A DNA stretch of 64,000 nt from contig JAACJP010000028.1 in assembly GCA_013368375.1 (NCBI GenBank), positions 1 through 64,000 of the forward strand. The letters run 5' to 3'. This DNA is from Tricholomella constricta (Eukaryota; Basidiomycota; Agaricomycetes; Agaricales; Lyophyllaceae). The notes under the pieces are model-generated. The model saw nothing but the letters and a program-made list of their open reading frames with translations. It was not told the origin of the DNA and searched no databases. This document shows positions 10,488 to 21,022 of this stretch, in pieces (position 1 is the first letter of the stretch; each line of letters starts with the position of its first letter). Made by a program: the position numbers and the translations under genes.

Positions 10488-12919
10488 CAAACTCACCCGC
10501 GACGTTCCAACACTTCATGAACGACATCTTTCACGACATGAACGACGTGTTCGTAGTGATCTATCTCGACGACATTCTGGTTTTCTCGGAGACCTTAGAG
10601 GAACATCACGGACACGTTCGGAAGGTCCTCGAGAGGCTCCGGAAACACAACCTTCATGCGAAACCGGAGAAATGTACGTTTCACACTACGGAGATCGAAT
10701 ATCTAGGCGTCATCGTATCCCCCGGCGGAGTAAAGATGGATCCAGGAAAAGTCGACGCGATCCGGAAGTGGCCTAGACCGACGAAGGTCAAAGAACTCCA
10801 ATCCTTCCTAGGCTTTGCAAACTTCTATCGGCGGTTTATCGACAATTACTCGGGCATAACGAAGAGGTTAAATAAACTCACGCAAAAGGACACAATCTGG
10901 AAATGGGATTCCGAATGCGAAGGAGTCTTCGAGCTATTGAAGAAAGCATTCTCCTCCGCACCCATCTTACGACACTTCGATCCTCAACTACCGGTGATAC
11001 TAGAGTGCGATGCCTCCGACTTCGCCATAGCGGGGATCATCTCCCAATTTGACGAGACATCACAAGACTTACGTCCGGTCGCCTTCTACGCGAGAACTAT
11101 GATAGACGTGGAGCTCAACTACGACATCTATGACAAGGAGCTCCTAGCAATCGTGGAAGCGTTTAAACAATGGAGGGCCTACCTAGAGGGATCTCCCCAC
11201 CGCATTCAAGTGTACTCCGACCACAACAACCTACAGTACTTCTCCACGACCAAACAACTCAGTCGCAGACAAGCACGATGGTCGGAATGCCTGGCGAACT
11301 TCGACTTCCAGATAAACTATCGACCCGGAAGACTGGGAGCGAAGCCAGATGCCCTTACGCGAAGAGCGGACGTGTATCCAAAGAAGGGTTTCGAGCAGGA
11401 TCACAACTCCTTCAACAACCGCATCATCATACCCCCCGAACGATTGAACGCGGCCCTAATACTGAACGAGGAGCTCCTACTAAACAATGTCCGGAACGCA
11501 CCCCGAGACGATTTCTTCGAAAGGCATGCACCCAAACCCGGAGAAGAGACCTCCGCATTCTCCCTATCCGATGATCACAAACTACTCCTTCGCGACGGAA
11601 GAATCTATGTACCAGACCATTCCAGATTACGACTCGACATCCTACAGCAACACCACGATCACAAACTGCGCGGACATCCAGGGATCAGAAAGACCACACA
11701 ACTCATCATGAGGACTTATTTCTGGCCCGGATTACGGAAGGAGGTCACTCGATACATCCGAAGCTGTCATACCTGTAAAAGAGCGAAGGTCCCACGCCAT
11801 AGCCCATACGGATTATTGAAACCACTCCAGATTGGGCGAAGGGCGTGGGCCTCCATATCCATGGACCACATCGTAGAATTACCGGAATCGGATGGGTACA
11901 ACGCCATACTGGTCGTAGTATGCCGCCTCACCAAGCAAGGCATCTTCATACCCTGTCACACAACGGACACAGCAAAGGAACTTGCTCAGCTATTCTTGGA
12001 ACATGTCTTCTCCAAGCACGGACTGCCCGATGACATCATCTCCGACAGAGGCACCCTCTTCGTCTCCCGTTTCTGGAGCTCGCTATGTAAAGCCCTGGAC
12101 ATCAAATCGAACCTTTCGACCGCGTATCACCCGGAGACCGACGGCCAGACGGAAAGAGTAAATCAGACACTGGAACAATACCTCCGGATGTACGTGAACT
12201 ATCTCCAGACCAACTGGCGAACCCAGCTCCCTCTGGCGGAATTCACGTATAACAATACGACCCATTCAACCACGGGAGTTTCCCCTTTCTTTGCGAACAA
12301 GGGTTATCACCCCCGCTTGACAATCTCTATAAAAGATATACCGGCGAAAGAAGCCCAGGAGGTAGCCGTAGACCTCCGGACCCTCCAGGACTACCTCCGC
12401 AAAGAAATAGAGATCGCAAACGAAGCCTACAAACGATTCGCGGACAAGAAGCGGGACCCTACACCAGACTGGGCTGTAGGAACGGAGGTATGGCTCGACT
12501 GCCGGAACATCAAAACGAAACGCCCCTCCAAAAAGCTAGACCACCGGAGACTGGGCCCCTTCAAAATCCTGCAGAAGATTTCCAGCCATGCGTATCGACT
12601 GGAACTACCTCCGACACTGAAAGGGATTCACAACGTATTCCACGTCAAGTTACTCGAGAAGCACGAACACGAGAATTTCCCTGGACGATCAAAACCACCT
12701 CCGCAGACGATCAAAGTCGAGGGCGAAGAACACTACGAAGTGGGACAAATCCTAGATTCCCGAACACGAGGGAAACACGTCCTCTACTTGGTACGATGGG
12801 AAGGGTACGGCCCCGAAGACGATACCTGGGAACCAGCGGAGAATATGGAGGGAGCAAAAGACATGGCCCTCGAATTCCACCGACTTTTCCCAAGAAAGCC
12901 ACGGGACCCCACGATTTAA
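10433..12919 (+). CDS. pol: Pol, C-terminal part: RT palm, RNase H, integrase, chromodomain
   Basis: True continuation of pol starts at about 10478 ([16 protein letters not shown]); the ATG at 10433 is in the wrong context. Domains in order: RT active site [11 protein letters not shown]; RNase H ([47 protein letters not shown]); integrase zinc domain HHCC ([13 protein letters not shown] through CHTCKRAK); integrase core with Asp in [11 protein letters not shown], Asp in IISDRGTLF and Glu in [16 protein letters not shown]; then a C-terminal chromodomain ([16 protein letters not shown], then [15 protein letters not shown]). All catalytic residues are present. The only lesion in pol is the deletion that separates this part from the N-terminal one. 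Confidence 0.92.
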   Translation: MEDSLPHSLWTFRIPFGMTNSPATFQHFMNDIFHDMNDVFVVIYLDDILVFSETLEEHHGHVRKVLERLRKHNLHAKPEKCTFHTTEIEYLGVIVSPGGVKMDPGKVDAIRKWPRPTKVKELQSFLGFANFYRRFIDNYSGITKRLNKLTQKDTIWKWDSECEGVFELLKKAFSSAPILRHFDPQLPVILECDASDFAIAGIISQFDETSQDLRPVAFYARTMIDVELNYDIYDKELLAIVEAFKQWRAYLEGSPHRIQVYSDHNNLQYFSTTKQLSRRQARWSECLANFDFQINYRPGRLGAKPDALTRRADVYPKKGFEQDHNSFNNRIIIPPERLNAALILNEELLLNNVRNAPRDDFFERHAPKPGEETSAFSLSDDHKLLLRDGRIYVPDHSRLRLDILQQHHDHKLRGHPGIRKTTQLIMRTYFWPGLRKEVTRYIRSCHTCKRAKVPRHSPYGLLKPLQIGRRAWASISMDHIVELPESDGYNAILVVVCRLTKQGIFIPCHTTDTAKELAQLFLEHVFSKHGLPDDIISDRGTLFVSRFWSSLCKALDIKSNLSTAYHPETDGQTERVNQTLEQYLRMYVNYLQTNWRTQLPLAEFTYNNTTHSTTGVSPFFANKGYHPRLTISIKDIPAKEAQEVAVDLRTLQDYLRKEIEIANEAYKRFADKKRDPTPDWAVGTEVWLDCRNIKTKRPSKKLDHRRLGPFKILQKISSHAYRLELPPTLKGIHNVFHVKLLEKHEHENFPGRSKPPPQTIKVEGEEHYEVGQILDSRTRGKHVLYLVRWEGYGPEDDTWEPAENMEGAKDMALEFHRLFPRKPRDPTI

Positions 12920-13125
12920 AACGACTCGACGAACACTCATGCACATCACGAAAAATTATGCAAATCCATTTCAAGAAGACAAACTGTGTTATATGTATTC
13001 GTACCTCCTGGACAACAACATTACGAAAGAGAAACGATACCAAGAAAAAAAAATAAACGAACTTCAGGTGTAAATATTTGGCAAAAGGAAATGAAGGAAG
13101 TCCAAGACACCGCGAAAAAGACCGT
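12920..13125. other. Short A-rich gap between converging pol and antisense gene
   Basis: About 200 bp without a gene. It is A-rich on the plus strand, with an AATAAA-type hexamer near 13050. It separates the 3' end of pol from the 3' end of the antisense gene, so a shared termination zone would fit. No other structure is seen. Confidence 0.35.
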
Positions 13126-15123
13126 CTACTCGATGCGACGACGCTTGGAGGGACCTGCACTGGCAGAGGAACCGTCCTCGCGCCCAACCCCCACCTCCCC
13201 AACCACCCCTACCTCCAGAGGAAGCATCGACGCGATGTCCTGCTCGTCGTCGGCGATCAATTGAGACTGAGACACGAACCCCGCAAGGGCGTCTTCACGA
13301 GTGAGAGATGGACGATGAAGAGCAAGGAAATGCTCGAAGGCGGGAAAAGGGGACTCGGGATCGACTGGAGGGCGAAAAAGCTCCCGGAGAGAATGCTGCT
13401 CAAGAATCTGGTGAGCGGCGTCGACGATACCCCGGACCGGCGACGCCTCCATCTCGACGAGGGCGCGACGCAGAGCGCCATCCGCAACAAACATATCGGA
13501 TGCGAAAGCAACACGCGCAAGCTCAAGAGCTACAACAAATTCCGGAGGTGAAAAAAAGAGAACAAAAGAAGACAAAAGAAAGACTCACCATCGGTGCGAA
13601 CGCGAAGGTCCAAGGCATGACCACGCCAATAGTCCCGAACCTCCTGCAGATGGACGACGTGCCCCTTCAGACCCGCAACCTCATCCTCAAGACCCGCAAC
13701 CTCCATCCGCAGATCCTCGACCTCAGCGTCACGATCGACGTCGACGACCTCCACGGCACTCGATGTCTGCGCCTGCAGATGAAGGAAACGTTCACGCTCG
13801 TCGGCGAGTTCGGCTAGGACTCCACGAAAACGACCCTTGTTGCGTTCGCCCTCGGCCTGGAGACGCTCTACCTGGAGGGACAAAGCCTGCGCACGCGCGA
13901 CCTCCTGGTCATAGAGGCGCCGAAGACGGAGGTGCTCCTCAGGCGAAGGAGCAAGAGGGGCAGGAGCAGCGGGGGGGGACGACATCAACATAGCAGGAGG
14001 GGAAGCCTGGTGCAGAACCGGTGAGGGAGAGACCAATTCAGACGAACTCTTTAAAAAGAGAGGCTCCGAGGGCCCGGCGATGGGAGAATCCGGAGAAGCG
14101 GCACGCATGGCGGCCCCAAGACGACGAACAGGGAAAGGGGAAACCGAGCTATCGGAGGGGGGAGGAGAATAACCAGGCATAGGCGAAGGGCGCGCCTCCG
14201 GAACAGACAAGCGCGCACCCCCACGACCGACAGGCACAGACCTTCGTCCCTGACCTCGCGTACCACGGAAAATAGCACGAGGAGGGGGAGCAGGAGGAAG
14301 TGAAACGGCACCAGTCCCTACAACGGACGAAGAGGCGGCGGGAAGAGGAGGCGGGATTGGCAAACGCAGGGCGCGACGGATGCTGGTAAAAGACATCGCA
14401 ACGCCAGGGCGGGAGAAAGTAAAACCCTCGGCGCGAGAGCGAAGCCACTCCAACGGAATTCCCAACTGCCTAGCTGCCACCTCTAGGCCATGGTCCAACG
14501 AAAGCGAGCACAGGGAATGCGCCGCACGACACTCAACACAGGGCAGGGTCCCGCGAAGACGAACCTCCTGAAATCGACAAGACAGCCGACGCGTCCGACA
14601 CCGATCACACTAACGAAGACCCCAAAAAGGAATCAGCTGAAACGCTGGACTCGATCGCAGAAGAAGGGCGACATACCGGCTTATGCGCCTCACACCACGC
14701 CAAGGAGGGAGGAACCCGCACAGCGGTACGCAACACCTCCGCCAAAATCGCATCAGTGAAGAGGGGCCCCCACGACAACGAAGTCGCCGCCGGACGCGAC
14801 ACAGGGTCACTAGCAAACTCGAAATCGGCCTCGGGAGTGGTGGAACGAGGGCGACGGATCTGTTGGGATCGAATGGGCAGGCGGATGATCAGACGAGGGA
14901 CAGGAGGTGGGAGAGGAACGGGGGACGACTCAGGGACCGCCCCGTCACTCCCATCGAGAAGGGTGGCAATCCCAGGGAGAGAGGGCGCCGGGGAAACGGG
15001 TTGAGGCGCGTCTAAGGACGCGACGCGCGACCGATCTTCGTCGATCAAAGGCGCCACGTCCGGATCTCGCAAAGCGGGGGCATTAGGAGGAGGAGACGCG
15101 ACACGGGGCATAGCAGGCGACAT
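13126..15123 (-). CDS. Antisense three-exon gene inside element C
   Basis: Predicted join on the minus strand: exon 1 15123-14611, intron 14610-14568 (43 nt, GTGTGA...TTTCAG), exon 2 14567-13589, intron 13588-13530 (59 nt, GTGAGT...TTGTAG), exon 3 13529-13126. The exons total 1,896 nt, exactly in frame, giving 631 aa. I do not recognise the family. The N-terminus is Pro/Arg-rich and low in complexity. Two possible metal sites follow: Cys144-x2-His-x3-Cys and Cys181-x2-Cys-x3-His-x2-Cys; the second lies only in the spliced frame. About 380-495 is a strong coiled coil (LSLQVERLQAEGERNKGRF). The protein ends KRRRIE, a likely nuclear localisation signal. It lies between pol and the 3' LTR on the strand opposite gag-pol. 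A nuclear regulatory or structural role is a guess. Confidence 0.65.
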
Positions 15124-15227
15124 GAGGTCGACAGAATGGAAACAGAAGAAGAAAAACGACCAAGTTTTTCTCCTTTTCGATCTCCGAGATCCTCAAAACA
15201 CCCACAAGGACCCACAACCGAGGCCCT

Positions 15228-15244
15228 CACGTGCCCCTCACGTG
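15228..15244 (-). promoter_or_regulatory. Two CACGTG boxes upstream of the antisense gene
   Basis: Two perfect CACGTG palindromes (15228-15233 and 15239-15244), 11 bp apart start to start, lie about 110 bp upstream of the antisense ATG and inside the element. Such E-boxes are bound by bHLH factors in fungi. They are candidate promoter sites for the antisense gene. Confidence 0.4.
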
Positions 15245-15329
15245 ACCGCGCGCGCGCACCAAAAAGGAAAAACAAATGCCACACTCCCCGTATCCGAACA
15301 TTTTTCCGCGTCTCAGTGGCTCGACGCTT

Positions 15330-15340
15330 GAGGAAGGGGT
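15330..15340 (+). other. Polypurine tract of element C
   Basis: A purine run GAGGAAGGGG just before the 3' LTR start at 15343, the expected plus-strand primer site. Confidence 0.6.
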
Positions 15341-15342
15341 AA

Positions 15343-15700
15343 TGTCACGAACGTCCCTAACGACCACCCCTAAAGTCACACCCACTACGCTTTCCCACGC
15401 ACGTCCGCCGTACATATATGACACCACTTCCTTTTCGGACACCTTACCTCGATATTACCAATTGTTACGACTAGTCTCTGTTCTCGTTCTTGTTCTCTAT
15501 CACTTTCTTGAATCTATTCTGCTTCACTCTCGTATCGCTCAAGCTTCATTCGTTCGAACAAGCTCTTGCGAACGTCCTTGTCGACGCTCACGACCTCCGA
15601 ACAACCCTTCGAAGCTCGTCTTCCTCGACAACGTCAGGCCTGTCCGCCTCGGTGGTCCCGGAATAACTCCGTAACCAGCGTGCTACATCAGGTCCTAACA
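15343..15700 (+). repeat. 3' LTR of element C
   Basis: 358 bp, identical by eye to 5212-5569. It is followed directly by the GGTTC target duplicate and the rest of element B's gag. Confidence 0.95.
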
Positions 15701-15860
15701 GGTTCTCAATATGACGTGAGGTCAGTGCCGGGTTGGACAGGGGTAGTGATGAGCGAGGGAAGTCCTCGAGCTGCTCTTCTTTGGGACTCTTGCCTAGTAA
15801 GGAGTGGAGTCGGTGAGGAAGGGAGACGAGACAGCTTCTTGATCTTCCCACAGAGAAGCA
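15701..15860 (-). pseudogene. Element B gag, N-terminal remnant
   Basis: After removing element C and one GGTTC copy, this stretch joins 5211. On the minus strand it reads a Ser/Pro-rich peptide (SLLGKSPKEEQLEDFPRSS, then SRHIEN) that stops at the insertion. Its frame does not continue cleanly into the part left of C, so B was already decayed or its gag starts further in. I could not identify B's own 5' LTR. Confidence 0.5.
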
Positions 15861-17682
15861 AGCAGGGTTGTCGTTGTCAAAAAAAAAGTGAAAGGCTGCC
15901 GTGTTTCAGTAGCCTCACTGGGGATCAGACAGGACAGACAAGACAAGGTTATCCTTCATTGCACGTAGAGTAGATAATAAGTAAAGTGGTAAAAATAGGG
16001 AATTTAGTGGAGCCTCACCTTCGTTGCATGTAAAGTAGATAAGGCAATGAAGGGGAAAAAAGTATTTAAAAAGGCGGTGAAGCTTGAGCCATGTGGCCAT
16101 AAGTAACGTGATGATAGGTAAGGTGGCGCGCCCAAGGGTGCGCATCGTAAATCTCGGGCGCGGGGCTTACACCATCAAAAACGGTGTCCTCGAACCGAAT
16201 TGTGCACTGCTTCACCATCACTTGCCTGTTTTCCACCCTCTCGATGCAAGGTTCCCCCCTGCGATCCCTCGATCCATTGATCTGGTGTGGGATTGCTTTA
16301 CGGCTGCGTTACAGGTCATCCAAGGGGTAGACACCGGCAATTGCCGACACATGGGGTAGGGAGGGGAGGGGGGGTCGGAGGGTCACTAAACGCAAAAGTT
16401 ACCATGTCTTTAGGGAGTCTCGGAAATGGAAGATATTGCCCAACGACGTGTTTGAAAACATAAATTGGCTGGTAGAGACCATATATACGGTGTTTTCTAT
16501 GGCAGGTGCGTTGCCAAGGATATAATTCTCAACTTCACGTGGTAAATGCGTCTCCAAGAAGTTTTTTCTCGAGCGCCTGACAAGCGCTCAACAACTGACA
16601 GGCATAGGAAATTGAAAGAAGCAGGTGAGCGCGCACTACTTCCATTAGGCCTTGATTATAATAGCTCTAATCTAGGCCACGACAACGTTCAATGCATCGA
16701 GCACTCGCTACTGTACAGACTGCAAGATTGAGGTGCGACTTTCTTCAAGTACCACCTCAGTTGCATGGGACTCTTTGAAAGGCCTTCAGGTGGTTGGTTC
16801 TGTGATAATGACTGTAGAAAGAATGCGGGCTATCGTGTTCTTGCTCCTGCTAAACGGCGTCGCCAAGGATAGTATCTCAAAATAGAAACTTATTGTCATA
16901 CCGCGTGAATATTATCATAAATAGAAGGAGGGGGGAGGGAGGGAGGGGTTTTGTCGAATTTAAACCTGTTTACACAAGTCTAATCTCCGGTACGTCGACA
17001 CGCTTACTGCCGCCCTTTCGGCCCACACAGCTCACGCAGAGAACAAGATGTGACGCCCAGCGCATGTCCGGATCCATTCCCCATCTTGTCCTGCTTCCCT
17101 CGATCATGATCGAGCTCCCTTGTCCCCGCGACGAAGGTGAGACCTCGCACCCCTTCTTACCTTGCCTGGAAATCTGAAGTCCTCGTCGCCTTCGCACTTG
17201 ACCTCAGATTCTCCAGGTGAGTAGAAGTTGCACCTTCCGTCGCACTCGGACTCTGACACCAGATGGTTCAGCCCCAGTCTTCGGTCGTACCTATAGTCTC
17301 ACAGCAACCCACCGTCCTCCCCGTTTCACCTCCCTGCTCATTCTCTTGAAGTTCATTACATTATCTACCTACAACATACTTTACTTCCTGTAGTTACATC
17401 CGTTGTAGCGTTTCCCGCGAGAATCGAGCCCCTTTCAGGGCTCCGCCGCTGTTTCAGGGCGAGCCCGTGTTCGGCTAAACCGTCTGATTCCCCTTAAGTC
17501 AGCCTCACAAACGACCGAAGGGTGATTAGAGCCCTTAAACGCAAAATATAACCTCGTGTACTGGAATTTTTTCTTGCATACCCCTTGAGGTCATCCGTAA
17601 ATCACTCGAAATGACTGTACTTATATTCCCCTTGTAACCCGTCGCCGAAACTTTCCCGATTTACTGACGTTGGAAACGGCAG
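15861..17682. other. Gene-free stretch
   Basis: No convincing gene. It holds a diverged direct repeat of about 25 bp (15953-15980 and 16019-16042, CCTTCATTGCACGTAGAGTAG-like), possibly part of element B's leader or LTR. Otherwise there are only short chance frames. Confidence 0.4.
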
Positions 17683-19131
17683 TGTTACATATGCAAGGAA
17701 GCGCCAAACTTTCAGACACAGCCACGAAGCTTCTGCAATTTTTTTTCTTCCAATCCATCCTGCAGTGGTACGGATCGCTAATCCTATGGCTTGGACTTTC
17801 ATCGCGTAAGGGTTCTATCATGGTATGTCAAGAATCCTTCAATACCTCACTGCTGGATCAGAACCTTTTTTTTCGTCTAGTTAGGCCAAAAGTTAGGCTG
17901 ATGACGTGTCCTGCTCACTGCGAAATCAAGTTGTGTGGCGATTCCTCCGGGACGTCAAGGGTAATTATCTGCCCATGAAAGCTACATAGGACACAGTGTG
18001 TACCAGTGAGCCAACGTGGATGTGTCAATAGATTTCTGCGATCGCTTTTTTCCAGAAAGTCTTTCGCTACTATCTCGGAGGGATCTGCGCTTTCATGTCT
18101 CATTTTCAACGTTCTAGCGTGTTCATCTGTATGTTTGATCAAGTTCTTCTCTGGCGCCTATGCAATTCTACATCGGGGCTATACATTTCTTTTGATAGTT
18201 GCGGGTACGCAAGGACTCACCTTCATACACTGGCGTCGCAGGCCCTACCCATTCTCGCATCCATGGCTTTCACCGAAACTTCTTCTGGTGGGTCGTGCGT
18301 CGGAACTCCCTATGTCCACAACCCGTCTAGAACGCTTTGTGCTAGTACCTTGCATGATACGTCATTTCTCCTGTTGCGCCCTATGTTTTTCGAAGGGATG
18401 CATGCATGTGGCGCCGTCATCATAGCACGGAATCCGCCTCCGTCCAGATCGCTTTCCTAGGCTTTCGAGACGAGCCTCATTCTTTCTGGAAATATCAAAC
18501 TAGCCTATCCAAACCGTGAGGTCTCGCGTTCGCTTTTTGACTACGTCCCTCAGGGATTTGCTGTCGCTATCTTCTTGCGTACGCATTTACGTTGTCGGCC
18601 TGGGCTTCCTTCGGATTGAATCTACAACATGATAATAATCCATGATCTTTCTCCGCAGTGACAGACTAGCTGAGCCGACTGCTGAAATCTCAGTCCATCG
18701 ATCATCGTGACGGCCTAATTTTCGCTTACCGCATTGCCTGGGGCGCTCGACACCTGTTGGTCCCAGTGAATCTTTCGTTATCCTCGGTCTTACAATCTGC
18801 GCGTCAACTAGTGTTTTGTACAGGGAATGTTACGGCCTTGGCCTTGACGGGCCAAAGGAACTATGGCGCAGGGGTTCCAATGGTTCCGAAAGCAACGGCT
18901 CTTTCTGTTGCTGCGAGACTAGATCAGCCGCAAGTTCGGCCAGGTAGAGTTAACGCTGCTGTGGCCGTATGTCGGAGTTACAAGCCGGAGAGGTGGAAAT
19001 GGCCATGGCCATGGTCCAACGCGCGCACGTGAGGCGTTAAACCAAACAGGATCATGCCTCTAAATTAACCGAGCGCGTCTCAACCCGACCATCTACTCTT
19101 CTTTCCATTTCCTCATCTTCTTCTGTTCAAA

Positions 19132-20357
19132 ATGCCCGCTGCGCCCAAGTCAAAATCCACATCCGACCACGTTCCGCGCCCTCTCAACTCCTTCATGCTA
19201 TATCGCGCGGACCAGTTGACTGATCTGCCGCCTCTGCCACCGGGGAGGTCCAACGCATGGACACAACCTGAAATTTCCGGAATCGTCTCTAAAAGGTGGC
19301 AAATCGCTACATCTGAGGTAAAGGCATATTGGAAGGCGCGCGCAGATGTGGCGAAGGTGACGCACGCACAGCTATATCCTGGCTACCGTTACCAACCGAA
19401 GAGAAAAGAGGACAAGCCAAAGCGGGGACCACGCGTTCAGAAAACAGCACGGTCTTCAAGCAGCCAGCTTTCTGGCTCGAGGACATCACTCTCTCCGCCC
19501 GCTTTGGCAGTGTATGAGGAGCCGATGTCCGCTTTCGCGCCCTTTGAAGATCAGCCCAACGGCACTGAAGCTGCTCATGCGTACAATCACGCTGAGCTTC
19601 CTCTTCCCCAGCCGGAGGTTGGTGGCCAGGCAGGCGCGGTGGCCTTCAATGGAACGGTATGTCCTCGACTTGATACTTGCAAATAAAATCTGACTCAAAG
19701 TAGGCGCAGCTTGAAGGCCTGAATTCGAACCTTCATAACCAGTACTACCTCGCTCAATGGGCCTACCACTACTTTGGCCACAACCCTAACTTCAGTGGTG
19801 AGCCAATGATGTACGCGAACGACGAGCAGCTTGTTCAAGCGCCCACCGGCCCTCTCAACGTTGAGATCAGCCACATCCCCAACTTTGGCGCCCAAGCGTC
19901 TCCCTTGCCCAACGCGGCGGGGTACGGCGTCCAAGCCGAGTGTGATCCATCCTTTGGCGGTCTCTCGGGGCAGGGTGGTCTGGATGCAGGAGCCAGTGAG
20001 GCTACTTTGCAGTCGATGGCCCCGCTTCCCATGGGGGACGAGCTTGTTCAAGAGCCCACCGGCCCTCTCGAAGTCGAGGTCGGTCACATCCCCTACTTCG
20101 ACGCCCAAGCGTCTTTCTTCTCCGACGCGGAGAAGTATGGTGTCCAAGCCGAGTATGGCCCATACTCTGGCGGTCTCTGGGGACAGGATTTTGGGGATAC
20201 AGGAGCCACTGAGGCTGGTCCGTCGTTGCAGGAATTGATGGCACCGCTTATTACGGGGGACGTCGACGCCGCCTACCCCAATCAGATGTTGGGGGGCTTC
20301 TGGGACTTCGATGAGCCGTTGGACTTCGATTTAATCGCTGCGCAGCTCGCTGAATAG
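19132..20357 (+). CDS. HMG-box protein, copy 1 (two C-terminal repeats)
   Basis: Two exons: 19132-19656 and 19704-20357, with a 47-nt intron (GTATGT...AAGTAG); 392 aa. Residues about 14-85 form an HMG box of the fungal mating-type/MATA kind (RPLNSFMLYRADQL, then EISGIVSKRWQIATSEVKAYW), a domain that binds and bends DNA. A basic stretch follows (PKRKEDKPKRGPR), likely a nuclear signal. The second exon encodes two imperfect repeats of about 72 aa (LVQAPTGPLNVEIS..., LVQEPTGPLEVEVG...) and an acidic aromatic tail (GGFWDFDEPLDFDLIAAQLAE) that resembles an activation domain. The C-rich leader and the ATG are shared with copy 2. A role as transcription factor is likely; the target is unknown. Confidence 0.85.
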
Positions 20358-20650
20358 GCGCACTGGGACGACATTCGTTGGCACAATAGATGCCGCCATC
20401 ATATCTTACAATAACCGCGATGCCACCCACTCCTCCGTCGTTCCCATCACCCACTCACCTGCCATTGCGCGCTCGTCAGTTAAACGATTTTATTATCATC
20501 TCTGCTCTTTTATAGTGCTCCTCGTTGCTATTGCGCCTACGCCTCATCAGCGCCCTTGTTCCGTTCACACCCACTCGTCGCTATCATTGCTATCCAGTGT
20601 TGTCCGCATCATCCTCTCCCGCTTTGCAATGCCACTGCTATCGTTGTTTG

Positions 20651-20851
20651 TAGTACTTATCATACCACTACCGGCTCAAGGCCACTCCATTCTACGGTCA
20701 CCTATCACACGAACTTGTAGTACTTATCACACCACGACCGGCTTAAGGGCACTCCATTTTACAGTCACCTATCACACGGACTTGTAGTACTTACCATACC
20801 ACTACCGGCTCAAGGCCACTTCATTTTACAGTCACCTATCACACGAACTTG
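20651..20851 (+). repeat. 67-bp tandem repeat, three units
   Basis: Three imperfect units start at 20651, 20718 and 20785 (TAGTACTTATCATACCACTA...). They lie about 300 bp downstream of the HMG-box gene. The other arm of the duplication has a single unit at the matching place (near 55560-55625). Confidence 0.85.
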
Positions 20852-21022
20852 TACTTTTTGCATATCACTCACCACGTCTTTATACCTCACATTATTGTTA
20901 CGCTATCCTCGTTTATGAATAAAATCGTGCTTTGCAGGGGCATTTGTCAATGCCCTCCTAGGTGGCTCCTAGCCACAATGGAGACGCGCATTACGTTGTC
21001 AGCGCCGAGGACCTAACAGCGT

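Larger units (their letters stand above)
5212..15700 (+). mobile_element. Full-length chromodomain Ty3/gypsy retrotransposon (element C)
   Basis: A 10,489-bp element bounded by two LTRs of 358 bp that I find identical base for base, and flanked by a perfect 5-bp target duplication GGTTC (5207-5211 and 15701-15705). The order is 5' LTR, self-complementary primer site, gag, -1 frameshift signal, two retropepsins, RT, RNase H, integrase with chromodomain, an antisense spliced gene, polypurine tract, 3' LTR. Identical LTRs imply a very recent insertion. It landed in the gag of element B. Pol is interrupted by a small deletion at about 10476, so this copy could move only with help from another. 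Confidence 0.95.
17683..21022 (+). repeat. Left arm of a diverged inverted duplication
   Basis: This segment matches the reverse complement of 55404-59402. Matching landmarks are the CAAACTTTCAGACACAGCCACG stretch near one end, the whole HMG-box gene, and the CGCATTACGTTGTCAGCGCCGAG stretch near the other end. The first kilobase (17.7-18.8 kb) is conserved between arms but shows no open frame shared by both, so it is probably non-coding. The arms differ by substitutions and by repeat number. Confidence 0.8.

Noticed and set aside
18006..18425. 139-aa frame in the left inverted arm
   Set aside because: The matching stretch of the right arm does not keep the frame, so coding is unlikely.
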